Assembly: GCA_029572955.1 (NCBI GenBank)
Contig: JAKPQE010000004.1
Span: 1-37,528, forward strand
Source: Pseudomonadota bacterium
GTDB lineage: Bacteria > Pseudomonadota > Alphaproteobacteria > Rhizobiales > JAKPQE01
Direction: 5' to 3'
Length of the DNA stretch: 37,528 bases
In this document: one piece after another, positions 27,668 to 35,942 of the stretch
Numbering within the stretch: position 1 is the first letter of the stretch
Layout: each line of letters begins with the position of its first letter
Notes under the pieces: model-generated
The model's input: only the letters and a program-made list of their open reading frames with translations
The model's database searches: none
Told to the model about the DNA's origin: nothing
Translations under genes and position numbers: made by a program

Positions 27668-28296
27668 TGGCCGAAATCCCGTTCCATGCGCTGATGGTCG
27701 GCTGGCTCGCGCTCGTCGCCGCCGCCGCCGCGCCCGGCCCCAATCTTCTCGCCGTCGCCGCGGCCTCGCTCGGCAGCGGCCGCCCGGCCGGCATTGCCGT
27801 ATCGCTCGGCGTTGCCACCGGGACCTTCGGCTGGGCCCTCGCCACCGTCCTCGGCTTCACCCTCGTCTTTGCCGCAAGGCCCGAACTCATCGACGTGCTG
27901 CGCCTTGCCGGCGGCGCCTATCTCGTCTTCCTCGGCGCCCGCGCGATCCGCGCCGGCCTGCGCAACGGCGCCGCCGCGCCGGCCCCGCAGGCCATCCGCG
28001 CCGATCTCGGCCAGTGCTATCTGCGCGGCCTCGGTGTCGTCGCCACCAACCCGAAGGCCCTGCTTTTCTGGACCTCGGTCGCCGCCCTCGTCGTCACCCC
28101 CGGCATGGGCATCGCCGTCGCCGTGCTCTTTGCCGCCGTCTCGATGCTGATCTCGACGACCGTCTATTCGGTCTATGCCTTCGTCTTCTCGCTGCCGCGC
28201 CTGCGCGCCCGCTACCGCGACTTCGCCGCGAGGCTCGAAATCGCCTTCGGCGCCCTCTTCTGCCTGTTCGGCGCCCGCCTGCTGGCCGGCCGGTAG
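27667..28296 (+). CDS. LysE/RhtB-family exporter
   Basis: 209 residues with about six membrane helices. The signature APGPNLLAVAAASLGSGR lies at the first helix, and the later TNPKALLFWTSV segment is typical of the family. These proteins export amino acids or related metabolites such as homoserine. The start codon shares one base with the cupin stop (TGATG), and fdhA follows after 13 bases, so it is a tight member of the same operon. Substrate unknown. Cupin-LysE gene pairs are common elsewhere and may have moved in as a unit. Confidence 0.88.
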   Translation: MAEIPFHALMVGWLALVAAAAAPGPNLLAVAAASLGSGRPAGIAVSLGVATGTFGWALATVLGFTLVFAARPELIDVLRLAGGAYLVFLGARAIRAGLRNGAAAPAPQAIRADLGQCYLRGLGVVATNPKALLFWTSVAALVVTPGMGIAVAVLFAAVSMLISTTVYSVYAFVFSLPRLRARYRDFAARLEIAFGALFCLFGARLLAGR

Positions 28297-28309
28297 GGAG
28301 CACCGGACG

Positions 28310-31066
28310 ATGGCCGAGCCCGTCACCTTCACCCTCGATGGCAAAGAGGTCACCGCCGCGCCCGGCGAGACCATCTTCGAGGTCGCCAAGCGCGAGGGGC
28401 TCGCCCTCCCCCATCTCTGCCACCGCGACGCCCATGGCTACCGCCCCGACGGCAACTGCCGCGCCTGCGTCGTCGAGGTGAAGGGCGAGCGCCCGCTCGC
28501 CGCCTCGTGCCTGAGAAAGGTCGCCCCGGGCATGGCGGTCGAGACCGGCTCGGCGCGGGCGCTGAAGGCCCGCGCGATGGTGTTCGAGCTGCTGCTCGCC
28601 GACCAGCCGCCCCGCGCGGCAGCCCACGACGATACCTCGGCCTTCTGGCAATGGGTCGCGCGCATGGGGATTTCGGCGACGAGCCGCCTGCCGGCCCGTG
28701 CCGACATGCCGGCGCCCGATGCCAGTCACCCGGCGATCGCCGTCGATCTCGACGCCTGCATCGCCTGTGGCCTTTGCGTGCGCGCCTGCCGCGAGGTCCA
28801 GGTCAACGACGTCATCGGAATGGCCGGACGCGGCGATCATGCCCGCCCGGTCTTCGACCAGGACGATCCGCTCGCGCACTCGACCTGCGTTGCCTGCGGC
28901 GAGTGCGTCGCCGTCTGCCCGACCGGCGCCCTGATGCCGAAGAATCTCGTCGATGCCGCGACCGGCCATGGCAGCCGCGCCGCCGAGCGCGTCGTCTCCT
29001 CGGTCTGCCCCTTCTGCGGCGTCGGCTGCCGCCTCGATTTCCACGTCACCGGCGACCGCATCCGCTTCGTCGAGGGTGCCGACGGCCCGGCCAATCGCAA
29101 CCGCCTCTGCGTCAAGGGCCGCTTCGGCTTCGACTATATCCACTCGCCGCTGCGTCTCGAGCGCCCGCTCATCCGCAAGCCCGGCGCGCCGAAGGGCATG
29201 AATATCGATCCGGCGAATCCTCTCAGCCATTTCCGCGAGGCGAGCTGGGAGGAAGCCCTCGACTTCGCCGCCGGCGGCCTGGCGCGGATCGCCGATGCCC
29301 ATGGCGGGCGCGCCGTCTCCGGCTTCGGCTCGGCCAAATGCTCCAACGAAGAGGCCTACCTCTTCCAGAAACTCATCCGCACCCGCTTCGGCCACAACAA
29401 TCTCGACCACTGCACCCGGCTCTGCCATGCCTCCTCGGTCGCCGCCCTGATGGAAGGCGTCGGCTCGGCCGCCGTCACCGCCACTTTCAACGAGACCGGG
29501 AACGCCGACCTCATCATCGTCATCGGCGCCAATCCGACCGAGAACCACCCGGTCGCCGCCACCTTCTTCAAGCAGGCGGCAAAGCGCGGCGCGACCCTCG
29601 TCGTCATGGACCCGCGCGGCCAGGCGCTGAAGCGCCACGCGACGCACATGCTGCAGTTCCGCCCCGGCACCGACGTCGCCCTCCTCAATTCGCTGATGAA
29701 CGTCATCGTCGCCGACGGGCTCTACGACGAGAGCTTCCTCGACGCCCGCACCGAGGGCTTTGCCGAACTCGCCGCCCATCTCGCGCCCTATTCGCCGGAA
29801 GCCATGGCGCCGGTCACCGGCATCGACGAGGCGACGGTGCGCACCGTCGCGCAGAAATTCGCGACCGCCGATGCGGCGATGATCTTCTGGGGCATGGGCG
29901 TCTCGCAGCACACCCACGGCACCGACAACGCCCGCTGCCTCATCTCGCTGGCGATGATCTGCGGCCATGTCGGCCGGCCCGGCACGGGGCTCCATCCCCT
30001 GCGCGGCCAGAACAACGTGCAGGGCGCCTCCGACGCCGGCCTCATCCCGATGGTGCTGCCCGACTATGCCCGCGTCGGCATCGAGGCGAACCGCCTGCGC
30101 TTCGAGGAACTGTGGGGCACCCCGATCGACCCGACGCCGGGCCTCACCGTCGTCGAGATCCTCGACGCTGCCCGCGCCGGCGACATCAAGGCGATGTACA
30201 TCCTCGGCGAGAACCCGGCGATGTCCGATCCCGACGCCGCCCACGCCCGCGCGGCGCTGGCCGGCCTCGAACACCTCGTCGTCGAGGACATCTTCCTCAC
30301 CGAGACCGCGATGTTCGCCGACGTCGTGCTGCCCGCCGCCGCCTGGCCGGAAAAGACCGGCACCGTCACCAACACCAATCGCCAGGTCCAGATGGGCCGG
30401 CCCGCCGTGCCGCCGCCGGGCGAGGCGCGCGAGGACTGGGCGATCGTCCAGGAGATCGCCCGCCGCCTCGGCCTCGGCTGGAACTATGGCTCGCCCGCCG
30501 ATGTCTTTGCCGAAATGAAGCGGGTCATGCACTCCCTCGACAACATCACCTGGGAGCGCCTGGAGCGCGAGGGCACCGTCGCCTATCCCTGCCCGGCGCC
30601 GGACCATCCCGGCGAGCCGGTCGTCTTCGGCGACCGCTTCCCGACGCCGAGCGGCCGCGCCCGGCTCGTTGCCGCCGACGTCATCGATCCGGCCGAGCTG
30701 CCCGACGCCGACTATCCCTTCGTGCTGACCACCGGGCGCCAGCTCGAGCACTGGCACACCGGCGCGATCAGCCGCCGCTCTGCCGTGCTCGACGCCCTCG
30801 AGCCCGGCCCGACCGCCAGCATCAACCCGGCGACCCTGGCGCGGCTCGGGCTTTCAGCCGGCGATCCCGTGCGCGTCTCGACCCGGCGCGGCGCGATCGT
30901 GCTGACGGCCCGCGCCGACACCGCGATCCAGCCGGACATGGTGTTCATCCCCTTTGCCTATGTCGAGGCGGCGGCGAACCTCCTCACCAACCCGAGGCTC
31001 GATCCCTTCGGCAAGATCCCCGAGTTCAAGTTCTGCGCCGCCCGCATCGAGCCGGGCGCCCCCTGA
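28310..31066 (+). CDS. fdhA: NAD-dependent formate dehydrogenase catalytic alpha subunit
   Basis: 918 residues. An N-terminal [2Fe-2S] domain (C37, C50, C53, C67), two ferredoxin-type [4Fe-4S] sites (C150/153/156/160 and C193/196/199/203), then the molybdopterin oxidoreductase body with its own [4Fe-4S] (C233, C236, C240, C267) and the active-site Cys372-His373 in DHCTRLCH, the Mo/W ligand. The C-terminal molybdopterin-dinucleotide-binding domain includes VLTTGRQLEHWHTGAISRRS. It oxidises formate to CO2 and passes electrons to the fused beta subunit. The NuoG-type His-Cys3 cluster usual after the [2Fe-2S] domain is missing (positions about 90-120). ATG 28310 follows GGGAG. Metal (Mo or W) cannot be read from sequence; no fdhD is in the window. 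Confidence 0.93.
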   Translation: MAEPVTFTLDGKEVTAAPGETIFEVAKREGLALPHLCHRDAHGYRPDGNCRACVVEVKGERPLAASCLRKVAPGMAVETGSARALKARAMVFELLLADQPPRAAAHDDTSAFWQWVARMGISATSRLPARADMPAPDASHPAIAVDLDACIACGLCVRACREVQVNDVIGMAGRGDHARPVFDQDDPLAHSTCVACGECVAVCPTGALMPKNLVDAATGHGSRAAERVVSSVCPFCGVGCRLDFHVTGDRIRFVEGADGPANRNRLCVKGRFGFDYIHSPLRLERPLIRKPGAPKGMNIDPANPLSHFREASWEEALDFAAGGLARIADAHGGRAVSGFGSAKCSNEEAYLFQKLIRTRFGHNNLDHCTRLCHASSVAALMEGVGSAAVTATFNETGNADLIIVIGANPTENHPVAATFFKQAAKRGATLVVMDPRGQALKRHATHMLQFRPGTDVALLNSLMNVIVADGLYDESFLDARTEGFAELAAHLAPYSPEAMAPVTGIDEATVRTVAQKFATADAAMIFWGMGVSQHTHGTDNARCLISLAMICGHVGRPGTGLHPLRGQNNVQGASDAGLIPMVLPDYARVGIEANRLRFEELWGTPIDPTPGLTVVEILDAARAGDIKAMYILGENPAMSDPDAAHARAALAGLEHLVVEDIFLTETAMFADVVLPAAAWPEKTGTVTNTNRQVQMGRPAVPPPGEAREDWAIVQEIARRLGLGWNYGSPADVFAEMKRVMHSLDNITWERLEREGTVAYPCPAPDHPGEPVVFGDRFPTPSGRARLVAADVIDPAELPDADYPFVLTTGRQLEHWHTGAISRRSAVLDALEPGPTASINPATLARLGLSAGDPVRVSTRRGAIVLTARADTAIQPDMVFIPFAYVEAAANLLTNPRLDPFGKIPEFKFCAARIEPGAP

Positions 31067-31080
31067 GCCGAGATCACGCA

Positions 31081-31097
31081 GGCAAACGCGGTTTGCC
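31081..31097. repeat. Short inverted repeat between fdhA and dctP
   Basis: GGCAAAC (31081-31087) / GTTTGCC (31091-31097) around GCG. No T run follows. It may be an operator for the transporter genes or a weak hairpin closing the formate dehydrogenase transcript. Confidence 0.35.
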
Positions 31098-31151
31098 CGG
31101 GCCGGCGGATGCGGTAAGACCGGCGCAAAGAGACTTCCGGGAGAGACGCCG

Positions 31152-32186
31152 ATGTTCCGCCGCCCGCTCGCCGTTGCCGCCATCCTCACCGCCGCGCTTC
31201 TTGCCGCGAGTGGCGCCGTCGCCGCCGAGGTGACGCTGCGCGTCCACCATTTCCTCTCGGCCGAATCCTCGGTGCCGCGCGACTTCATCGCCCCCTGGGG
31301 CAAGCGCCTTGAGGAAGCCTCGGGCGGCCGCATCGCCGTCGAGGTCTATCCGGCCATGCAGCTCGGCGGCAAGCCGTCCTCGCTCTACGACCAGGCCCGC
31401 GACGGCGTCGTCGACGTCGTCTGGACGCTGGCCGGCTATACCCCCGGCCGCTTCCCGAAGACCGAGGTCTTCGACCTGCCCTTCGTCGCGACGGACGCCG
31501 CCGAGACCTCGAAGGCGGCCTGGGAGTTCTTCGACAGGCATCTGCGCGACGAATATGCCGACGTCCATGTGCTGACCGTCCACGTCCACAGCCCCGGCGT
31601 CCTCCATGTCCGCGGCCGCACCGTGAAGACGCTCGAGGACATGAAGGGCCTGAAGCTGCGCGGCGCGACGCGCATGGTGACGAAGCTCCTCGAAGGCCTC
31701 GGCTCGGTCGCCGTCGGCATGCCGGCGCCGGCCATCCCCGAAGCGCTGTCGAAGGGCGTCATCGACGGCGCCGCCCTGCCCTGGGAGGTCACCGGCTCGC
31801 TCCACGTCGCCGAGCTCGTCGACGGCCACACCACCTTCTGGGGCCGCGAGAGCCTCTATACGACGATGTTCCTCTTCGTCATGAACAAGGCCCGCTACGA
31901 CGGCCTGCCGGACGACCTGAAAAAAATCGTCGACGACAGCGTCGGCGCCCCCGCCGCCGCCGAGATCGGCCGCATCATGGACGCCGCCGACGTGCCCTCG
32001 ATCGAGATCGCCGCCAAGCGCGGCAACGAGATCGTCACCCTCGACGAGGCCGAGACCGCCCGCTTCAAGGCCGCTTCCGACAAGGTCGCCGAGGACTGGA
32101 TCGCCGAGATGGACAAGAAGGGCATCGACGGCCGCGCGCTCTACGACGACGCCCGCGCCCTCATCGCCAAGTACGCGACGAAGTGA
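31152..32186 (+). CDS. dctP: TRAP transporter solute-binding protein (DctP family)
   Basis: 344 residues. A signal peptide (about 1-24, ending GAVA|AE) leads into the DctP fold: HHFLSAESSVPRDF, VYPAMQLGG, and GLKLRGATRMV, whose arginine (LKLRG) is the family's carboxylate-binding residue. It delivers a carboxylate-type substrate to the DctQM permease. The start is ATG 31152 behind GGGAGAG. It is 85 bases after fdhA, and its stop overlaps the dctQ start. The substrate cannot be assigned; small organic acids are usual. Confidence 0.9.
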   Translation: MFRRPLAVAAILTAALLAASGAVAAEVTLRVHHFLSAESSVPRDFIAPWGKRLEEASGGRIAVEVYPAMQLGGKPSSLYDQARDGVVDVVWTLAGYTPGRFPKTEVFDLPFVATDAAETSKAAWEFFDRHLRDEYADVHVLTVHVHSPGVLHVRGRTVKTLEDMKGLKLRGATRMVTKLLEGLGSVAVGMPAPAIPEALSKGVIDGAALPWEVTGSLHVAELVDGHTTFWGRESLYTTMFLFVMNKARYDGLPDDLKKIVDDSVGAPAAAEIGRIMDAADVPSIEIAAKRGNEIVTLDEAETARFKAASDKVAEDWIAEMDKKGIDGRALYDDARALIAKYATK

Positions 32187-32722
32187 GCCCCGACGAGACC
32201 GCCAGCGCCGGCCTGATCGACCGCCTCGCCCTCGGCCTGGCGCTGTTCGGCGGCGCCGTGCTCCTCGCCCTCGTCGGTCTGTCGGCCCTCAGCATCCTCG
32301 GCCGCAGCCTTGCCGGCCTGCCGTTCCTCGCCGGCCTCGGGCTCGGGCCCGTGCCCGGCGATTTCGAGCTCGTCGAGGTCGGCACCGCCGTCGCCGTATC
32401 GAGCTTCCTGCCGATCTGCGAGCGCCGCGGCGGCCATCTCGCCGTCGAGATCGTGACGTTGAAGGCCGGCCCGCGCCTCACGGCGCTGATCGTCCTCGTC
32501 TCGCGCTTGCTGATGGCGCTCGCCGCCGCCGTTCTCGGCACAATGCTCGCCGAGGGCATGGTCGAGCGCTTCTCGACCGGCGAGAGCACCATGATCCTCG
32601 CCCTGCCGAGCTGGGTCGGCTATGCCCTGTCGCTGCCCGGCATCGCCCTTTTTTCCGTTGCCGCCGCCGCCGGCGCGCTCGCGGCGGGACGCGACCTCCT
32701 CGCCCCCGGGGCCCGGCCGTGA
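32183..32722 (+). CDS. dctQ: TRAP transporter small permease (DctQ family)
   Basis: 179 residues with four hydrophobic helices and the family segment VEVGTAVAVSSFLPICERRGGHLAVEI, typical of the small TRAP membrane subunit. It starts at GTG 32183, which overlaps the dctP stop (GTGA), and it ends overlapping the dctM start in the same way. Its role is to support the large permease DctM. Confidence 0.88.
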   Translation: MSPDETASAGLIDRLALGLALFGGAVLLALVGLSALSILGRSLAGLPFLAGLGLGPVPGDFELVEVGTAVAVSSFLPICERRGGHLAVEIVTLKAGPRLTALIVLVSRLLMALAAAVLGTMLAEGMVERFSTGESTMILALPSWVGYALSLPGIALFSVAAAAGALAAGRDLLAPGARP

Positions 32723-34032
32723 CCGGCGCCGAAGCCGCCGTCGCGGGCCTTGCCGCGCTCGTTGCCCTGCTCGCCGCCGGGCTGCCCGTCGGGCTCGCCA
32801 TGCTGCTCGTCGGCACCGTCGGCACGACCCTTTTCACCGGCTCCTCGGGAATCGTGCTGGCCGGCCTCAAGACCCTCACCTACGACACCTTTTCGAGCTA
32901 CGGCCTCTCGGTCGTGCCGCTGTTCCTGCTGATGGGCCAGTTCGCGGCGCGCAGCGACCTTGCCGAACGCCTGTTCCGCTCGGCGAACGCCCTCGTCGGC
33001 AACCGCCGCGGCGGCATCGCCATGTCGGCGATCGGCGCCTGCGCCGGCTTCGGCGCGGTCTGCGGCTCCTCGCTCGCCACCGCCGCGACGATGACCCGCA
33101 TCGCCCTGCCGGAGATGCGCCGCCTCGGCTGCGGCGAGCGTTTGGCGTCCGGCAGCCTCGCCGCCGGCGGCACGCTCGGCGTGCTGATCCCGCCCTCGGT
33201 GGTGCTCGTCGTCTATGCGATCCTTGCCGAGGAGAACATCGCGACGCTTTTCGTCGCCGCGATCCTGCCGGGTCTCCTCGCCGTCGCCTTCTATCTGGTG
33301 ACCGTCGCCGTCGTCGCCCGCCTGTCGAGCGATGGCGGCGCGGCCGACGCGGCCGACACCTCCGGGCGCCGCGCCGCCCTCCTCGCCGCCTGGCCGGTCG
33401 TCCTCATCTTCCTCGTCATGGTCGGCGGCATCGTCGCCGGCCTCTTCACGCCGACCGAGGGCGCGGCCGTCGGCGCCCTCGCCACCCTCGCCTTCGCCGC
33501 GGCGCGCGGCCTCGATCGCCAGGCGCTCGTCGAGAGCATCGTCGAGACAGCCGTCTCGACCGCGATGATCTTCTTCGTCGTCCTCGGCGCGGCGAGCCTC
33601 AAGACCTTCCTCGCCCTCACCCGCATGCCGGACCTTGCCGCCGACTGGATCGCCGGCAGCGGCCTCGGCCCCTGGTCGGTGCTGGCGCTGGTGCTGCTGT
33701 TCTATCTCTTGCTCGGCTGCCTCATGGAGTCTCTCTCCATGATCCTGCTCACCGTGCCGATCCTGCTGCCGGTGATCCTCGGCCTCGATTTCGGCCTCGC
33801 CCCCGGCGAGACCTCGATCTGGTTCGGCATCCTGGTGCTGGTGGTCGTCGAGGTCGGGCTCGTCACCCCGCCGGTCGGCCTCAACCTCTTCGTCATCCGA
33901 AGTCTCGCGCCCGATCTGGCGCTCTCGACGATCTATCGCGGCGTCGCGCCGTTCCTCCTCGCCGACCTCGTGCGCATCGTCCTGCTCGTCGCCTTTCCGG
34001 CGATCAGCCTCGCGCTCGTCAGAATGCTCTGA
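32719..34032 (+). CDS. dctM: TRAP transporter large permease (DctM family)
   Basis: 437 residues, about twelve helices. Family motifs include VPLFLLMGQFAARSDLAERLF, GSSLATAATMTRIALPEM, GGTLGVLIPPSVVLVVYAI and the C-terminal VTPPVGLNLFVI. It is the sodium-driven channel subunit of the uptake system. GTG 32719 overlaps the dctQ stop (GTGA), so all three TRAP genes are translationally coupled. It converges with folK seven bases away, with no terminator visible. Confidence 0.92.
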   Translation: MTGAEAAVAGLAALVALLAAGLPVGLAMLLVGTVGTTLFTGSSGIVLAGLKTLTYDTFSSYGLSVVPLFLLMGQFAARSDLAERLFRSANALVGNRRGGIAMSAIGACAGFGAVCGSSLATAATMTRIALPEMRRLGCGERLASGSLAAGGTLGVLIPPSVVLVVYAILAEENIATLFVAAILPGLLAVAFYLVTVAVVARLSSDGGAADAADTSGRRAALLAAWPVVLIFLVMVGGIVAGLFTPTEGAAVGALATLAFAAARGLDRQALVESIVETAVSTAMIFFVVLGAASLKTFLALTRMPDLAADWIAGSGLGPWSVLALVLLFYLLLGCLMESLSMILLTVPILLPVILGLDFGLAPGETSIWFGILVLVVVEVGLVTPPVGLNLFVIRSLAPDLALSTIYRGVAPFLLADLVRIVLLVAFPAISLALVRML

Positions 34033-34039
34033 GGCGACG

Positions 34040-34540
34040 CTATTCGCCGGCAGCGGCGAGCGCCGCGTCGATCGGCTCGATGTCGTCCGCGCCGAGCCGG
34101 GCGAGCGCCTCGGCGACCGCGACGCCGCCGATCCGCAGCTCCGGCATCAGATCGGCGAGCGGCGCGAGCACGAAGGCCCGCTCCATCATCCGCGGATGCG
34201 GGATGGCAAGGCCCGGCTCGTCGATCGAGAGTTCGCCGTAAAGGAGGATGTCGAGATCGATGAGGCGCGGGCCCCAGCGCCTGTCGCGCACCCGGCCGAG
34301 CTTTTCCTCGACGGCAAGGCAGGCGGCGAGCAGCGCCCGCGGATCGAGCCCCGTCTCGACGGTGACGACGGCGTTGACGAACCAGTCCTGCTCGGTGAAG
34401 CCCCAGGGCGCGGTGCGCCAGTAGCGCGAGCGCGCCGTCACGCGGACGCCGGGCACGCGGCCGAGCGCGGCGATGGCGCGGTCGAGATTGCCCGCCTTGT
34501 CGCCGATATTGCTGCCGAGCGCGATCGCCGCCTCAACCAT
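34040..34540 (-). CDS. folK: 6-hydroxymethyl-7,8-dihydropterin pyrophosphokinase FolK
   Basis: 166 residues of the HPPK family: ALGSNIGDKAGNLDRAI at the N-terminus, the pterin/ATP site RRWGPRLIDLDILLYGE with the metal-binding aspartates, and IPHPRMMERAFVLAPL. It transfers pyrophosphate to the pterin before FolP. Its ATG overlaps the end of folB by eight bases (ATGGTTGA on the minus strand). Third gene of folP-folB-folK. Confidence 0.95.
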   Translation of the reverse strand: MVEAAIALGSNIGDKAGNLDRAIAALGRVPGVRVTARSRYWRTAPWGFTEQDWFVNAVVTVETGLDPRALLAACLAVEEKLGRVRDRRWGPRLIDLDILLYGELSIDEPGLAIPHPRMMERAFVLAPLADLMPELRIGGVAVAEALARLGADDIEPIDAALAAAGE

Positions 34541-34901
34541 GGCGCTCCCGCCTGATCTCGATCGCGGCGTGATCCATGAGGCCGACGATCGGCGCGTTCG
34601 GCTTCCTGACCTCGACGATCACCGCCATGACCGGCGCGAAACGCGAGAGAATCTGCGCCGCGATCTCCTCGGCCAGCGCCTCGATCAGCTTGAAGCGCCG
34701 CTCGGTGACGACCTCGGCGACGGTGCGGTAGAGCTTTTCGTAGCAGACCGCGTCGCCATAGTGATCGGAGCGCCCGGCCGGGCCGAGATCGAGCTCGCAG
34801 GTCGCGTCGAGATAGAAGCGCTGGCCGAGCTTGGCCTCTTCCTCGTGCACCCCGTGATGGGCGAAGAACGCCATGTTGCGAAGGTGAATCCGGTCAGCCA
34901 T
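34533..34901 (-). CDS. folB: Dihydroneopterin aldolase FolB
   Basis: 122 residues. HHGVHEEEAKLGQRFYLD near the N-terminus carries the pterin-binding glutamate, EALAEEIAAQIL the helix, and VRKPNAPI the catalytic lysine. It cleaves dihydroneopterin to 6-hydroxymethyldihydropterin, the substrate of FolK. It overlaps folP upstream by eight bases (ATGGCTGA) and folK downstream by eight bases, so the three are coupled. Confidence 0.95.
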   Translation of the reverse strand: MADRIHLRNMAFFAHHGVHEEEAKLGQRFYLDATCELDLGPAGRSDHYGDAVCYEKLYRTVAEVVTERRFKLIEALAEEIAAQILSRFAPVMAVIVEVRKPNAPIVGLMDHAAIEIRRERHG

Positions 34902-35724
34902 TGCGCCTCCGCATCACGGCTTCGGTTATCCGGCAGGCGTCCACATGGGCCGCCACGTCGTGCACGCGCACGATATCGGCGCCGGCGACGATCGAGAGCA
35001 CGTTGGCTGCGATGGTGCCGTAGAGCCGCTCCTCGACCGGGCGGTCGAGGATGCGCCCGATCATCGACTTGCGCGAAACGCCGATGAGGATCGGAAAGCC
35101 GATCGCCTTCAGCTCGTCGAGCCGGGCAACGAGTTCGACGTTCTGTTCCAGCGTCTTGCCGAACCCGATGCCGGGATCGAGCACGATCCGGTCCTCGGCG
35201 ATGCCGGCGGCATGGGCAAGGTCGAGCGAGCGATCGAAGAACGCCTTCACCTCGTCGAGCATATCGAGGCCCGCGTCGGCCTCGGCACGATTGTGCATGA
35301 TGATCAGCGAGGCCTCGTGCAGGGCGACCGTCGCGGCCATCGCCGGATCGCGCTGCAGGCCCCAGACGTCGTTGACGATCGTCGCCCCGGCCCTGAGCGC
35401 CGCGTCGGCGACCGCCGCCTTGTAGGTGTCGATCGAGATCGGCTGGTCGACCATGCCGGCGAGCCGCTCGACGACGGGAACGACCCGCGCCGCCTCGTCG
35501 GGCGCCGCCACCTCGGTGGCGCCGGGCCGCGTCGATTCCCCGCCGATGTCGATGATGTCGGCCCCTTCGGCGAGCATCACCAGGGCATGGTCGACCGCCG
35601 CATCGATCGTGTCGTGCAGGCCGCCGTCGGAGAACGAATCCGGCGTGACGTTGAGGATGCCCATGACGAGGGTCCTCGCGCCCACCTGATGCCGCATCCG
35701 TCCTAGCCGGAGTGTGTCGCCCAT
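34894..35724 (-). CDS. folP: Dihydropteroate synthase FolP
   Basis: 276 residues from ATG 35724. The two DHPS signatures are clear: LVMGILNVTPDSFSDGG (about 20-36) and IDIGGESTRPGA (about 58-69), followed by NDVWGLQRDP, DPGIGFGKTLEQN, GVSRKSMIG and RVHDV. It condenses the pterin pyrophosphate with p-aminobenzoate, the sulfonamide target. No Shine-Dalgarno site precedes 35724; the in-frame ATG at 35697, behind CTAGGACGG, is an alternative. Longer open frame to 35919 is low-complexity. First gene of the folate operon. Confidence 0.92.
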   Translation of the reverse strand: MGDTLRLGRMRHQVGARTLVMGILNVTPDSFSDGGLHDTIDAAVDHALVMLAEGADIIDIGGESTRPGATEVAAPDEAARVVPVVERLAGMVDQPISIDTYKAAVADAALRAGATIVNDVWGLQRDPAMAATVALHEASLIIMHNRAEADAGLDMLDEVKAFFDRSLDLAHAAGIAEDRIVLDPGIGFGKTLEQNVELVARLDELKAIGFPILIGVSRKSMIGRILDRPVEERLYGTIAANVLSIVAGADIVRVHDVAAHVDACRITEAVMRRRNG

Positions 35725-35942
35725 TCGCTGTCGTCCACGAGGAGGTCGCGCCGCTCGGGCGGCGCCTCGCCGGAAGGTAGGGCCGCCGCCGTCATGGCAA
35801 CGGCAAAGACCGTCGCGGGAAGTAGCACGGCCGCACCGGGCGCGCCACCCGTCCGAAGGTTCTCCGTCGACGCACCTCGGACATGAACGCGGCGGCGGCT
35901 CCCGTCTCCCGGGGGCCACCGCCGCAAATCGGGATCGCTCCC
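35725..35942. other. Intergenic region between the PepSY protein gene and folP
   Basis: No gene supported. A GC hairpin GCGGCGG (35889-35895) / CCGCCGC (35919-35925) without a T run lies just past the PepSY gene's stop and may weakly end its transcript. The folP promoter is presumably in the rest. Confidence 0.35.

Noticed and set aside
29419-29430. Possible selenocysteine at the FdhA active site
   Set aside because: The codon at the ligand position is TGC (cysteine) and the frame has no internal TGA.
28094-30757. 887-codon minus-strand open frame opposite fdhA
   Set aside because: Repetitive Gly/Asp/Arg composition without motifs; it is the shadow of fdhA.
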